From: UBA1952 sp965246905
GTDB lineage: Bacteria > Bacteroidota > Bacteroidia > Chitinophagales > Chitinophagaceae
NCBI GenBank assembly: GCA_965246905.1
Contig: CBDFFZ010000003.1
Span: 62,001 to 126,000, forward strand
DNA length: 64,000 nt
Reading direction: 5' to 3'
Shown: one piece after another, positions 18,410 to 27,837 of the stretch
How positions within the stretch are numbered: the stretch's first letter is position 1
Layout: each line of letters opens with the position of its first letter
Position numbers and translations under genes: made by a program
The notes under the pieces: model-generated
What the model was told of the DNA's origin: nothing
Database searches by the model: none
The model's input: the letters and a program-made list of their open reading frames with translations, nothing else

Positions 18410-18870
18410 AACGATCATCATTTATTCACCTACAGAAGCCCTGTGCGTACCTGCAATCATCATTTGATTACCTGCAAGTGTTATTTGCATATATACAATC
18501 ATCATTTAATTGGCTGCAAGAGCCGTTTGTAGGGCTGCAAGAGGCATTAGCATACAAACAATCATCATTAAAGTGTTGCAAAAGGCGTTTGCATGTAAAC
18601 AATCATCATTTATTCATCTGCAAGAGGCATTTGCATACAAACAATTATCATTTAATGCGCTGCAAGAGGCATTTGCATGCAAACAATCATCATTTATTCA
18701 CCTGCAAGAGTCGTTTACATAGCTGCAATTATCATTTGATCTATTGCAAGAGTCATTTGCATATTTACAATCGTAATTTATTCACCTGCAAAAGCCATTT
18801 ACATACCTGCAAAAGCCATTTACATACCTGAAAGAGCCATTTATATAGCTACAACGATCATTTATCAATC
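18410..18870. repeat. Degenerate tandem array, 22 units of 21 bp (42-bp higher order)
   Basis: Twenty-two consecutive units, all 21 bp except one of 20 (18557-18576). Two unit types mostly alternate: type a begins TGCAAGAGGCATTTGCAT, with inverted arms TGCAA/TTGCA; type b begins AACAATCATCATTTATTC. Both share CAA near the left end and CATTT near the middle. The array lies between two convergent genes (kelch and nadE). Frames crossing it stay open only because 21 is a multiple of three, and the 20-bp unit shifts them, so I treat it as non-coding. Copies diverge too much for a CRISPR, and there are no spacers. Confidence 0.85.
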
Positions 18871-19023
18871 TGCTGCCTGCAATGCAGATTCAGGGAAAGA
18901 GGTTTATAATTGGTCCAAAGCGCTACGCTTATCCATCTGTCTTCCCTACCCAGGCAAAGGTTAAATGTCCGGATGGTATAGGAACTTATTGCTCAACCCA
19001 ACTCAAACCGCAACATTCAAAGA

Positions 19024-20706
19024 TCACCCCAGGTATTTACCCACAATAGGCATTCGCCGGCCCATGCCGAAAGCCTTGGGCGATACCCGGATGATAGGGC
19101 AGAATTGGTTGCGCTTATACTCATTATTGTTTACCATCTTGAGGATGCGCGTTACGAGGGCAGCATCTGCGCCGGTGGCAATGATTTCCTTCGGCCCTTT
19201 ACGCCGCTCAATATACTGGTAAAGAATAGGATCGAGCATAGAATAATCGGGCAGGCTGTCTGTATCTTTTTGGTTGGGGCGGAGCTCAGCGCTCGGCGGC
19301 TTGGTTAAAATATTTTTGGGGATGATCTCCGCATTGCGATTAATATAAGCGCCCAACTCAAAGATCTGTAGCTTATACAGGTCGCCCAGAACGCTGAGGC
19401 CGCCGGCCATATCGCCATACAGCGTGCCGTAGCCGGTACAGAGCTCGCTTTTATTGGAAGTATTGAGCAGGATATAACCAAATTTATTAGCCAGGCCCAT
19501 CACCATATTACCGCGAATGCGGCTTTGCAGGTTCTCCTCGGCAACAGAAAATGGCAGATCTCCAAACAGGGGCTGCAGCGAAGCCATCATGCAATCAAAA
19601 GTGGCTTTGATAGGAAGGGTATCGTAATGGTTGCCCAAATTCTGGGACAGCCGCTCCGCATCCGTAACGGAATGGCCGGAGCTGAATTGTGAGGGCATCA
19701 GCAGCGCGCGTACATTTTGCGCGCCAAGCGCCTCCGAAGCAAGCGCAAGCACTACAGCGCTATCCACACCGCCGCTCGAGGCCACGATCGCTTCGCGAAA
19801 GCCCATCTTCTGAAAATAATCGCGGATGCCGGTAATGAGCGCGCGGTGAATAAGGGGGATATTGCGCGATGAGTCGAGCATGACCGGGATATCATTCATG
19901 ACACTCAAAACACCGGCTGGCTTTATAATCTCGTCCGTAAATTTATTATCCGGCCCCAATGTTACAGCCTGTAGATCCTCACGGAAATAGGGCATGTCCA
20001 ACACAAGGTTCTGTGCTGCATCCATAACCATAGAGCCGCCATCGAACACAATTTCTGTCTGCGAGCCTACGGCATTACAATAAATCATGGGCAGGCCATA
20101 CCTGGCCACATTCTGGCGCACCATGCTCACCCTGCCCTCGGCGTGAATATAATCAAACGGTGAGGCGCTCAGGTTGATCATCACATCCGGGTTTTGCTTC
20201 ATCAGCTCATCCATTGGGTTGTGGCGGTAGAGCGGGTTATCCATCAGGTTCCAGATATCCTCGCATACCGTTACGGCCAGCTTTTTGCCTTTGAACTCCA
20301 GGATATTCCATTCCCATGCCGGCTCAAAATAGCGGTACTCATCAAAAATATCATAGTTGGGCAGCAGGGTTTTATTTATAATGCCTTTGATCTCCCCCTC
20401 ATAAAGGAGATAAGCACTGTTAAAGAGATCTTTGCCTTCAATGACAGGATTACGGCTGGGCGCGCCAACGAGCACGCCAATAGTATCGGCCTCTGCTTTA
20501 ATGCGGTCAATAGAGGCTAAGCATTGATTGATAAAATCATCGAACTCTAAAAAATCACGGGGTGGGTAGCCGCATACGGAAAGCTCGGAGAATACGATCA
20601 ACTCACCTCCCTGAGCCTTTGCTTTACGGATGGCAGAGATGATTTTATCGGTATTGGCGGTGAAGTTGCCAATATGGTAGTTCTGCTGGGCAAGGAATAT
20701 TTTCAT
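19024..20706 (-). CDS. nadE: Glutamine-dependent NAD+ synthetase
   Basis: A 560-residue enzyme that amidates nicotinate adenine dinucleotide to NAD+, using ammonia from glutamine. The N-terminal nitrilase-type glutaminase domain (1-270) has the Glu-Lys-Cys triad in LIVFSELSVCGYP, IINKTLLPNYD and AVTVCEDIWN. The C-terminal synthetase domain carries the ATP loop SSGGVDSAVVLALA near residue 305 and the GTLYGDMAGG and NTSNKSELCTGYG motifs. Length fits the two-domain form. In Bacteroidota nadE is often close to gldB; here gldB lies 1.3 kb away, divergently transcribed. A minus-strand promoter lies 17-51 bases upstream. Confidence 0.97.
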   Translation of the reverse strand: MKIFLAQQNYHIGNFTANTDKIISAIRKAKAQGGELIVFSELSVCGYPPRDFLEFDDFINQCLASIDRIKAEADTIGVLVGAPSRNPVIEGKDLFNSAYLLYEGEIKGIINKTLLPNYDIFDEYRYFEPAWEWNILEFKGKKLAVTVCEDIWNLMDNPLYRHNPMDELMKQNPDVMINLSASPFDYIHAEGRVSMVRQNVARYGLPMIYCNAVGSQTEIVFDGGSMVMDAAQNLVLDMPYFREDLQAVTLGPDNKFTDEIIKPAGVLSVMNDIPVMLDSSRNIPLIHRALITGIRDYFQKMGFREAIVASSGGVDSAVVLALASEALGAQNVRALLMPSQFSSGHSVTDAERLSQNLGNHYDTLPIKATFDCMMASLQPLFGDLPFSVAEENLQSRIRGNMVMGLANKFGYILLNTSNKSELCTGYGTLYGDMAGGLSVLGDLYKLQIFELGAYINRNAEIIPKNILTKPPSAELRPNQKDTDSLPDYSMLDPILYQYIERRKGPKEIIATGADAALVTRILKMVNNNEYKRNQFCPIIRVSPKAFGMGRRMPIVGKYLG

Positions 20707-20722
20707 AGTGTTTAGAGCTGCT

Positions 20723-20757
20723 CAAAGTTAATGCCACAATGGATGCTCAGCGGCAAA
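20723..20757 (-). promoter_or_regulatory. Promoter of nadE
   Basis: On the minus strand TAACTTTG (20730-20723) matches TAnnTTTG and TTTG (20757-20754) lies 23 bases upstream. The start codon follows 16 bases after the -7 box. Confidence 0.65.
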
Positions 20758-20778
20758 GCAGTGCGAATCCGTGAGGGG

Positions 20779-20921
20779 GAGGGCTGCTGCATTCTAAGGG
20801 TTACAGTGGTTTAGTACAGCAGCCTTGTCATCGCGCAGGGATCTTTCGCACCCAAAGTTTAGCGAAAGATCCCTGCGCGATGACAAAGTTTGGGTAGGAA
20901 CAGCAGGCCGCAGTAGCTCTG
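20779..20921. mobile_element. Decayed inverted-repeat element, copy B
   Basis: The left end GAGGGCTGCTGCATTCT matches the 17-bp terminus of the 55360 element at 14 of 17; the right end (20905-20921) matches at 11 of 17. Inside is a 25-bp perfect palindrome, TTGTCATCGCGCAGGGATCT... at 20825-20849 pairing with 20862-20886 across a 12-base loop; its bases closely match the 55393 hairpin. No target-site duplication remains. Bases 20922-21049 show nothing else I can assign. Confidence 0.55.
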
Positions 20922-21049
20922 CCTGTAGAGGCAAGGACCGACGATAGGGCTTCGCAAGGCTTAATGACATTGTGCAAGAAAGGCGCGAAACATATTCAGC
21001 TAAATGCCTTTGTGCCTTTGTGCGCATCGAATCCTGCGTAACTCCTGTT

Positions 21050-21081
21050 AAACACAAAAGCCTGCATGATTAATGCAGGCT
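21050..21081 (-). terminator. Intrinsic terminator of the outer-membrane barrel gene
   Basis: Read on the minus strand: AGCCTGCAT, 5-base loop, ATGCAGGCT, then TTTGTGTTT. It lies 19 bases past the stop codon at 21101. Confidence 0.8.
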
Positions 21082-21100
21082 CTAAAGTGAAATGCTTTAA

Positions 21101-21904
21101 TTAAAAGAACAGCCCAATGCGAAGCGCAAAATTATTAAGGCGCGTTTTGCCATCCTGAAAAGTGCCTTTGCCATAGCCCAGCTTTTCGGTGTCATATTTA
21201 TCCGGGTCTGTAGCATCCGGCGTGAAACCATTATTAAAGAAGATGCCTGCATAGGCCGTAAGCTTATGGCTAAGCGGATATTCCGCACCAGCGCCAATGT
21301 TCATGGCCAGCATAATAGGAGCTATTGCGCCAAGTCCGCCGGTGAGTTTTACATGGTCGCCATTTGCAGTTCGTGGAGTGTTAGTTGTATCACTACCTAA
21401 AATGTAAGTAACATCATAATCAACCTTCTTGCCTATATTGAAACCTAAGGAAATACCCAGCTGCCCAAAGAATTTAAAGCCGCCGATATCATCTGTGCGC
21501 AGCTTGAGTGCAAGCGGCACTTCGAGAAACTGAAGGCGATAATCAAAATTTGCCTTTTGTACATAATCTATATTACTCCCCACCGGAGTAGCCCGTGATA
21601 CATTGATCTTACCGCCTGTGCTGTTTACCTGCAGGCCGGTAACTACGGCGTAGTTCCGTGCAAAATAATACTCAGCCATCAGGCCATAGGTAAAGCCGAG
21701 CTTGCTTCCATCACTCTCCACATTATAGGCCCCGTTATCACTTTTGGTAGCGGTCGGGTGCATCCACGAAAGGTTTGGGGCAACATAGGCGCCGAAGCGG
21801 ATACGATTAACGGTAACCCGCGTGTCTGCATGCTCGATTTCCTGCGCCTGCAATCCTCCTGCAAATCCTGCCGCTGCAATGAGCGTAAAAATAAGTTTCT
21901 TCAT
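21101..21904 (-). CDS. Outer-membrane beta-barrel protein (PorT/OmpA-like family)
   Basis: A 267-residue protein starting at ATG 21904 (MKKLIFTLIAAAGFAGGLQAQ is a clear signal peptide; an ATG-preceded extension of 7 codons is unlikely). The mature chain alternates strands and tight turns: RFGAYVAPNLSWMHP, FTYGLMAEYYFARNYAVVTG, FFGQLGISLGFNIGKKVDY, KLTAYAGIFFNNGF, and ends NNFALRIGLFF with the terminal Phe that BAM recognises. This is the outer-membrane barrel family PF13568 type. Function beyond the barrel is not visible. It shares an upstream region with gldB, transcribed the other way. Confidence 0.85.
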   Translation of the reverse strand: MKKLIFTLIAAAGFAGGLQAQEIEHADTRVTVNRIRFGAYVAPNLSWMHPTATKSDNGAYNVESDGSKLGFTYGLMAEYYFARNYAVVTGLQVNSTGGKINVSRATPVGSNIDYVQKANFDYRLQFLEVPLALKLRTDDIGGFKFFGQLGISLGFNIGKKVDYDVTYILGSDTTNTPRTANGDHVKLTGGLGAIAPIMLAMNIGAGAEYPLSHKLTAYAGIFFNNGFTPDATDPDKYDTEKLGYGKGTFQDGKTRLNNFALRIGLFF

Positions 21905-21966
21905 TAGCTGTATTTGTTTGTACAATTATCTATTGCAATTTTCGTTCCAAAATGGCGTGCGGCACT

Positions 21967-21974
21967 TACTTTTG
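21967..21974 (+). promoter_or_regulatory. -7 promoter box of gldB
   Basis: TACTTTTG, an exact TAnnTTTG match, lies 25 bases before the gldB ATG. No clear TTG -33 element at the right spacing. Confidence 0.55.
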
Positions 21975-21999
21975 TGCCGGTTAGTACCTGATTTTATCT

Positions 22000-23073
22000 A
22001 TGAATTATCGTTTAAGCCTTACTGAGCGTGGCTTTCAGCCAAAAAAAGTTTTTTTACTTTTTGCGGGATTTATTTTTCTTGTATATTTTGCTTCCTGCAA
22101 AAATGACGGTAGTGGCCCCGATGTTTCTGGTATTAAGGTAAATTTAAATGTTCGTAGGCTCGATGCCGACTTCGCTGCAATCGATACTGCAAGGCCCGGC
22201 ACCGGCATCCGCATCTTAAATCAAAAGTACCCTGATTTTCTTTCATTCTATACAGATACGCTGCTGGGAATTGGCATAAAGGGCAATTATAGCGACACGG
22301 CTTATGCGATACACCATAATCTAACCAGCTATCTTACCCACAAAGATTTCCGCGGACTTGCCGATACAATTGCCAAAGCTTTCCCGGATACGAAAAGCAT
22401 GGATGAGGCGCTGGTAAAAGGATTTCAGCACATGAAATACTATTACCCACAGTATCAGGAGCCGAAAATCGTTTACTTCAATTCCTACCTTACCAAATGG
22501 AGCGCGCTTACCTATGGCGATAACATAATAGGTATAGGGCTGGATATGTACCTCGGCCCGAAATATCCCAACTATTCGAGAGTGGATATTCCGGATTATA
22601 TGATCCGCAACCTGCGGCCCGAGGCGGCGCCGGTAAATGTGTTTACAGCTATTTACAACAAAGATCATCCATTCGTCAGCGAAGGCAGCACCCTCCTTGA
22701 TATGATGCTACAGCGCGGTAAAGAGCAATATTTTTTAAGCAGGATGATTCCGTTTGTAACGGAGGCTACGCGCTTCGGCTTTACGGATGCACAACTTAAA
22801 TGGTGTACGGAGAATGAAACCGGCATTTATAATTTCTTCCTTAAAGAACAGCTCCTGTACGATACGAACTGGCAGAAGATCCTCCGTTACGTAACCGAAG
22901 GTCCGTCAGCCACGGGCATGAGCGCAGAAAGCCCCGGCAATGTAGGCTCATGGCTCGGCTGGCGGATCGTACAGGCTTATGCAGATGCGCATCCCGAAGC
23001 AAAGCTGGACGACATCCTGAAGCCGCAGAACGCGCAGGCCATGCTGCAGGCTGCAAAATACAAGCCCCGGTAA
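22000..23073 (+). CDS. gldB: Gliding motility lipoprotein GldB
   Basis: A 357-residue lipoprotein: hydrophobic segment at about 17-31 followed by the lipidation Cys33 (FASCKND). The body matches GldB: DFLSFYTDTLLGIG, the block NIIGIGLDMYLGPKYPNY, MIRNLRPE..PVNVF, and GNVGSWLGWRIVQAYADAHPE. The fold resembles a zincin-like peptidase without an obvious HExxH. GldB is needed for gliding and T9SS function in Flavobacterium, although in many Bacteroidota it occurs without visible gliding. The gene gldC, often next to it, is not present here; a DUF3078 gene follows. Confidence 0.92.
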   Translation: MNYRLSLTERGFQPKKVFLLFAGFIFLVYFASCKNDGSGPDVSGIKVNLNVRRLDADFAAIDTARPGTGIRILNQKYPDFLSFYTDTLLGIGIKGNYSDTAYAIHHNLTSYLTHKDFRGLADTIAKAFPDTKSMDEALVKGFQHMKYYYPQYQEPKIVYFNSYLTKWSALTYGDNIIGIGLDMYLGPKYPNYSRVDIPDYMIRNLRPEAAPVNVFTAIYNKDHPFVSEGSTLLDMMLQRGKEQYFLSRMIPFVTEATRFGFTDAQLKWCTENETGIYNFFLKEQLLYDTNWQKILRYVTEGPSATGMSAESPGNVGSWLGWRIVQAYADAHPEAKLDDILKPQNAQAMLQAAKYKPR

Positions 23074-23138
23074 AGCCCTTTAGCCGGATTATAAAGTCCG
23101 GCGCGCTTTGCAAACAAGATAAAAGCACACAACCCCCA

Positions 23139-24161
23139 ATGCATAAAAAATTATTTATCCTGGCTGCAACAATGCTGGCCGCAAATGCAACCTTCGCGCA
23201 GATCAGCGAAACGGACAATGTAAAGCAAAAGCTGAGCTACGAAAGCAAGGATACTGTAGCTTGGGTTCACTGGGGAGTTTTTCAGCTCGGCATCAATCAG
23301 GGTTTCCTTCATAACTGGTCGGCCGGCGGCGAGCTTGCTTCGCTCCAGGCTGATGCCGTATTCAGCGGCAATATAACCCGCCTGTACCATAGTCATGTAT
23401 GGTCAAATACGCTGGATGCAAATTACAGCCTGTTCTACGCCTACTCCAATCACTTCGTGCCCCGCAAGATCGATGACCGCTTCGATTTTACGTCCAAGTA
23501 CGGCTCGCGGATCGATACCACTAATTTTTTTATTACCGCATTGTTCAATCTGAAAACACAGTTCAGCAAAGGCTTTGATTACAGCGTGCCTGAGTTTGAT
23601 ACGTTCTCTGCCTCCAACCGTTTTTCGCCTGCTTACCTCACGCTGGCCGCGGGTGCTGAGTACCGCAAGGGGAGAGCGCTGAGCCTGTTCCTTTCGCCGG
23701 CAGCAGCCCGTGTTACCCTGGCCAGCAGATATTATACCTCGCGCAAGCCGGAAGGAGCGTTTGGCATAGAATATAATAAGAAAGCGCGTTTTGAGCTGGG
23801 TGCTTATTTCTCCGGCCGTTATCAGCACGATTTCTCGAAGCATATTACGTACAAAACCCGTGTGGACCTCTATACCAACTATCTTGCAAAAGATAGAAAA
23901 GACTCACTCGGTAAAGTAGTGGCAAAGGATAATCCGGGCAATGTGGATATTTTCTGGGATAACCTGGTGCAGGTAAAGCTGGGTAAGTATTTTGCGCTTA
24001 CGCTGGCGCTTACTATGATGTACGACAATGATATTCCGTACAATAATACCTACAACGATGCCGCAACAGGCATGGCGATAGATAAAAATGAGCCGGCTAC
24101 GGGCCTTGGCTGGTGGCAGCTGAAACAGGTAATGACACTGGGTTTCGTTTATAAATTTTAG
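23139..24161 (+). CDS. DUF3078 outer-membrane-type protein
   Basis: A 340-residue protein. Start at ATG 23139 (MHKKLFILAATMLAANATFAQ signal peptide); an in-frame extension upstream overlaps gldB and is rejected. Typical DUF3078 blocks: VHWGVFQLGINQGFLHNWSAGG, VWSNTLDANYSLFYAYSN, RKIDDRFDFTSKYG, FFITALFNLKTQFSKGFDY, ending MTLGFVYKF with a terminal Phe. Strand pattern and aromatic ends suggest an outer-membrane barrel. It lies 65 bases after gldB and is probably cotranscribed. Function is not known. Confidence 0.88.
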   Translation: MHKKLFILAATMLAANATFAQISETDNVKQKLSYESKDTVAWVHWGVFQLGINQGFLHNWSAGGELASLQADAVFSGNITRLYHSHVWSNTLDANYSLFYAYSNHFVPRKIDDRFDFTSKYGSRIDTTNFFITALFNLKTQFSKGFDYSVPEFDTFSASNRFSPAYLTLAAGAEYRKGRALSLFLSPAAARVTLASRYYTSRKPEGAFGIEYNKKARFELGAYFSGRYQHDFSKHITYKTRVDLYTNYLAKDRKDSLGKVVAKDNPGNVDIFWDNLVQVKLGKYFALTLALTMMYDNDIPYNNTYNDAATGMAIDKNEPATGLGWWQLKQVMTLGFVYKF

Positions 24162-24194
24162 CAGGATGCCGTCCTGTAAATCTGTGTGTTCGCT

Positions 24195-25568
24195 ATGATG
24201 GATTCCCCAACGATTATTGCCCTGGCTACTCCGCCCGGAATTGGCGCAATCGGCGTAATCCGGCTAAGCGGCCCGGGGGCAATTCTGCTTACAGATCTTG
24301 TTTTTAAAGGAAAAAAATTAGCAAAGCAGCCCTCGCATACTATTCATTTCGGGCATATCATTGATCCGGAGAATAACTCGGCAATAATTGATGAGGTAGT
24401 AGTAAGCCTGTATCGCAATCCGCGCTCCTATACCGGTGAGGATGTGGTGGAGATTGGTTGTCATGGCTCACCATACATCCTACAACAGGTGGTGGATGCA
24501 TGCATTCGTGCCGGGGCAGTGCCCGCAAAGCCGGGGGAGTTTACGCAGCGTGCTTTTCTCAACGGCAAGCTCGATCTTACCCAGGCAGAAGCAGTTGCAG
24601 ATCTTATAGCCAGTCAGAGCAGCAGCGCACAAAAAGCAGCTATGCACAACCTGCGTGGGGGCTTCAGCAAAGAGCTAAAGGCGATGCGGGAGCAACTCAT
24701 AACATTCAGTGCGCTCATAGAATTAGAGTTAGATTTCAGCGAGGAAGATGTGGAATTTGCAGACCGGGGCCAGTTGGTTACACTGATTGCCCGGATGACG
24801 GCTTCTACTACTGGGCTTATCCAATCGTTCCGGCTCGGCAATGTGGTGAAGAATGGGGTGAGCGTGGCAATAGTAGGCAAGCCTAATGCCGGTAAAAGCA
24901 CGCTGCTGAACGCCCTCCTCAATGAAGAGCGCGCGATTGTAAGCGATATTGCCGGTACCACAAGGGATACGATTGAGGAGGTCATGAATATTAACGGAGT
25001 GCTCTTCCGCCTTATCGATACGGCAGGCATACGGGAAAGTAAGGGTGATGTGATCGAAGATATTGGTATTGCGCGTTCGCGTGCAAATGCGGAAAAAGCA
25101 GACATCATCATCCATCTGATAGATAAAACGGATAATGGGGAGCCGGCGGATGGATGGCTTGCGCCGTTTGCGGATAAAACGATAGCTGTTTACAACAAGA
25201 TGGACATTTGGAATGATGAAATGAACCGGGCAGCCATCGTAGTAGATCTTGCCGCTGGCATCCATATAAGCTCCAAGAGCGAAGAAGATATCGCAACTCT
25301 GAAAGAAATACTTTTTGAGCGCGTATCTGCCGGGGGGATTTCTACGGAAGACACCATCATTACCAATGCGCGCCACTATGCGGCGCTACAGCAGGTGCTG
25401 TCTTCTTTACAGGATATTAAAGCAGGAATGGAAAGCGGCATCAGCGGCGATCTGCTTTCGCTGGATATACGCCGCGCGCTGCATTACATCGGTGAGATCA
25501 CCGGCGAGGTGCAGACGGACCGGGATATCCTGGGTACTATTTTCGGGAAGTTCTGTATTGGAAAGTAA
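24195..25568 (+). CDS. mnmE: tRNA uridine-5-carboxymethylaminomethyl modification GTPase
   Basis: A 457-residue GTPase that, with MnmG, modifies wobble uridine 34 of certain tRNAs. Start at ATG 24195 or the adjacent ATG 24198. The N-terminal tetrahydrofolate-binding domain has IALATPPGIGAIGVIRLSG and GEFTQRAFLNGKLDLTQAEAV. The G domain has GKPNAGKST (about residue 230), a Thr-rich switch (IAGTTRDTIEE), DTAGI and NKMD. The protein ends in FCIGK, the invariant C-terminal Cys motif. Intact and of the usual length. Confidence 0.97.
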   Translation: MMDSPTIIALATPPGIGAIGVIRLSGPGAILLTDLVFKGKKLAKQPSHTIHFGHIIDPENNSAIIDEVVVSLYRNPRSYTGEDVVEIGCHGSPYILQQVVDACIRAGAVPAKPGEFTQRAFLNGKLDLTQAEAVADLIASQSSSAQKAAMHNLRGGFSKELKAMREQLITFSALIELELDFSEEDVEFADRGQLVTLIARMTASTTGLIQSFRLGNVVKNGVSVAIVGKPNAGKSTLLNALLNEERAIVSDIAGTTRDTIEEVMNINGVLFRLIDTAGIRESKGDVIEDIGIARSRANAEKADIIIHLIDKTDNGEPADGWLAPFADKTIAVYNKMDIWNDEMNRAAIVVDLAAGIHISSKSEEDIATLKEILFERVSAGGISTEDTIITNARHYAALQQVLSSLQDIKAGMESGISGDLLSLDIRRALHYIGEITGEVQTDRDILGTIFGKFCIGK

Positions 25569-25702
25569 GAAGCGCCTTTGTTTTGGCGTTATCGTCTCCA
25601 GGCTGGCATTTATTCCACACAAGCTGATAGACCATAATTGCCTGAGTTGTTCAGTATCATTATCTTGCATTACCTTTTCAATTTCATTACCCAATTCAAA
25701 CA

Positions 25703-26602
25703 ATGAACCAATCTATCCTGAAATTCGCTTTTGCCGTCTTATTGTTAGCTTCCTGCGGCACGAATACTTCTAAAACGGAAGCCGGCAAAAGCACCGTTCC
25801 GGGCATTGTAAAAGATGCAGGATTGCCAAAGCCCAAGGCGCCGGTACCGGCCGGTGCCCCACGCATTCTTTTTATAGGCAATAGCCATACAGCCTACTAT
25901 GCAAGCATCCCTAAAATGTTTGCAGAGCTCTGTGCATTCAATAAGCAGCCTATGCAGGAAGAAGAACTGGTAGAAATGGGCATCTCTATTGAAGAAATTT
26001 ACAGTACAGACAAGGACAAGGCAGAAAAGTTATTTGCCAAAACTGACGCAGACGGCAACTATTTCGATTATGTAGTACTACAAGAGAAGACCCCGGTTGC
26101 ATTGCAGGAGGCAGATAAATACAAGGCTTCCGCAAAGATGATGCTGGAAAAGATCAGGAAGAATAGTCCAGGTATAGCGGTGTGTATCTATGAGGCTGTA
26201 TCGCCGGAAAGCTATACTGATCATAAGGAGCAGTTCAACAGTTTTTATAAGGAGATACGCAAGAATGCAATAGCCGTAATTGCGGATAACAGTAATGCCG
26301 GCATGTACCGTGTGGGCGATGCCATTAAAGATGCCTACGATGGCGGGAACGGCTACCAATACCTTGTAAATGGGAAGGATATCCTGCGCTTTGGCGAAAC
26401 CACGCTGCATCTGCTTAATGACGGAGGCTTCCTCGCATCCACGCTGCTTTATACAACCATATTCGATAAGAAGCCTGCGGTACCGGAAGAAATGACCTTC
26501 AGCGCAGGTACAGGCGATAACGACGGGCAAAAGCTCCTGAAAGTAAGCGAGGCGGTATCCAACCCGGCAGCACTGCTGGAGATTGCGATGAAAGACCGCT
26601 GA
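25703..26602 (+). CDS. SGNH-hydrolase-like lipoprotein
   Basis: A 299-residue lipoprotein with lipobox LLASC (Cys18) and a Pro/Lys-rich linker. Block I of the SGNH fold is seen as ILFIGNSHTAYY with the candidate nucleophile Ser61. Other blocks: DYVVLQEKTPV near residue 120 and ETTLHLLNDGGFLAS near 232-246, where His236 is the likely catalytic base. Members are esterases or lipases; a periplasmic or surface deacylase or deacetylase is plausible, substrate unknown. It stands alone between mnmE and a TPR protein. Confidence 0.72.
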   Translation: MNQSILKFAFAVLLLASCGTNTSKTEAGKSTVPGIVKDAGLPKPKAPVPAGAPRILFIGNSHTAYYASIPKMFAELCAFNKQPMQEEELVEMGISIEEIYSTDKDKAEKLFAKTDADGNYFDYVVLQEKTPVALQEADKYKASAKMMLEKIRKNSPGIAVCIYEAVSPESYTDHKEQFNSFYKEIRKNAIAVIADNSNAGMYRVGDAIKDAYDGGNGYQYLVNGKDILRFGETTLHLLNDGGFLASTLLYTTIFDKKPAVPEEMTFSAGTGDNDGQKLLKVSEAVSNPAALLEIAMKDR

Positions 26603-26638
26603 TACACCGCAGAATTGATCACCTATTTATTTGTTATT

Positions 26639-27778
26639 ATGTACAAACGAAAACTAACCCTTGCGGGTTTATTGCTCAGCGCTTCGTCGCTCCATGCCCA
26701 AAACATCCAGGTGCTCAGCGCTACGGTAAAAGACCAGCGTATCCCTAACGCAGAAGTAGTGATGCAACACAATGGCGCGCAGAGCCGAATTACACGCACG
26801 GATGCTGCAGGCCGCGCATCGCTCAACGCTACCATTGCAGATGATGGCAACTCGCTAATCATTATTAAAAAGCCCGGTTACTCTACGCTCGTAGCAAAAT
26901 GCCCCTGCGACAACCTTACCTACGCGCTCAGCCCGGTGATGGACAACCTGGATGCCATGCGCATCGTGCTTACCTGGGGAGCCATGCCGCAGGATATTGA
27001 TGCACACCTTGCCTACAGTGGTAATCATATCTTCTTCCAGCATAAAGAGGGTGATGGGGCCAACCTTGATGTCGATGATACCAATAGCTTTGGCCCTGAA
27101 ACGGTAACGATTGAGCAGCGCAAAAACGGCGATGATTACATTTTCAGCGTGCATGATTACAGCGACCGCGAAAATCCTAATACGCGCAACCTTTCAGCTA
27201 GCGGTGCCCGCGTATTTGTATATGTTGGAGAATCGCTGGTGCGCACTTACTACGTGCCGCAAGGCGCTCAGGGCAATCTCTGGACTGTTTTTCGTATGAG
27301 CCCCGACGGACAGATGTATGATGTAAACCGCATGAGCGGCATCACCCAGATACCCGGTGATATCAGCTATACAACCCTGCAAACAGGCATGCGCACCGGC
27401 CGGGCTACAATTATGGCAACCAGTACGGAATCAGCAGGGTTAAATCAGCGCGGCGAGCAATTTTATCATGCTGCCGATTTTCTGAATGCGATCCTTTATT
27501 ATCAGCAGGCGATAGATCTGAATCCATCTTACGGGCAGGCATATAGTAACCTTGGCTTGGCGTATAAAAAAGCAGGGAAATATGCAGAAGCCATTTGGGC
27601 AAACCGTAAGGCAATTGAATTCGGCGACCGCATTGTAAAGGCAAATTCTTATTACAATATTGGCCGCATTTATGAAGAGCGCCGCCAAAAGGCCAATGCC
27701 CTGAGCCAGTATCAGCTTGCAAAGCAAAATAATCCATCTAATGCTGCCTACGATGGTGCAATCCAGCGGGCAAGATAG
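26639..27778 (+). CDS. Secreted DUF2135/YfaP-like protein with C-terminal TPR repeats
   Basis: A 379-residue protein; ATG 26639 opens a signal peptide (MYKRKLTLAGLLLSASSLHAQ). First part (about 25-105): a small carboxypeptidase-regulatory-type beta domain. Next (105-225): a DUF2135/YfaP-like domain, MRIVLTWGAMPQDIDAHL with Asp/His in the diagnostic turn, and the DVDDTNSFGPETVTI block. C-terminal about 110 residues: three tetratricopeptide repeats (AILYYQQAIDLNPSYGQAYS, LGLAYKKAGKYAEAIWANRK). A periplasmic scaffold is likely. 36 bases after the preceding gene, possibly cotranscribed. Confidence 0.8.
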   Translation: MYKRKLTLAGLLLSASSLHAQNIQVLSATVKDQRIPNAEVVMQHNGAQSRITRTDAAGRASLNATIADDGNSLIIIKKPGYSTLVAKCPCDNLTYALSPVMDNLDAMRIVLTWGAMPQDIDAHLAYSGNHIFFQHKEGDGANLDVDDTNSFGPETVTIEQRKNGDDYIFSVHDYSDRENPNTRNLSASGARVFVYVGESLVRTYYVPQGAQGNLWTVFRMSPDGQMYDVNRMSGITQIPGDISYTTLQTGMRTGRATIMATSTESAGLNQRGEQFYHAADFLNAILYYQQAIDLNPSYGQAYSNLGLAYKKAGKYAEAIWANRKAIEFGDRIVKANSYYNIGRIYEERRQKANALSQYQLAKQNNPSNAAYDGAIQRAR

Positions 27779-27837
27779 GAAGTGTATATTAGCGTAAATA
27801 GAAAGCAGAAACCGGGATAAAATATTAAGCTTGCGCC

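Noticed and set aside
18478..18831. 117-codon frame in the first 21-bp array, with Cys/His heptads
   Set aside because: Open only because the period is a multiple of three; the single 20-bp unit shifts the repeat register and no ATG starts it.
18410..18870. CRISPR array
   Set aside because: Units are contiguous without spacers, differ from each other, and no cas genes are present.
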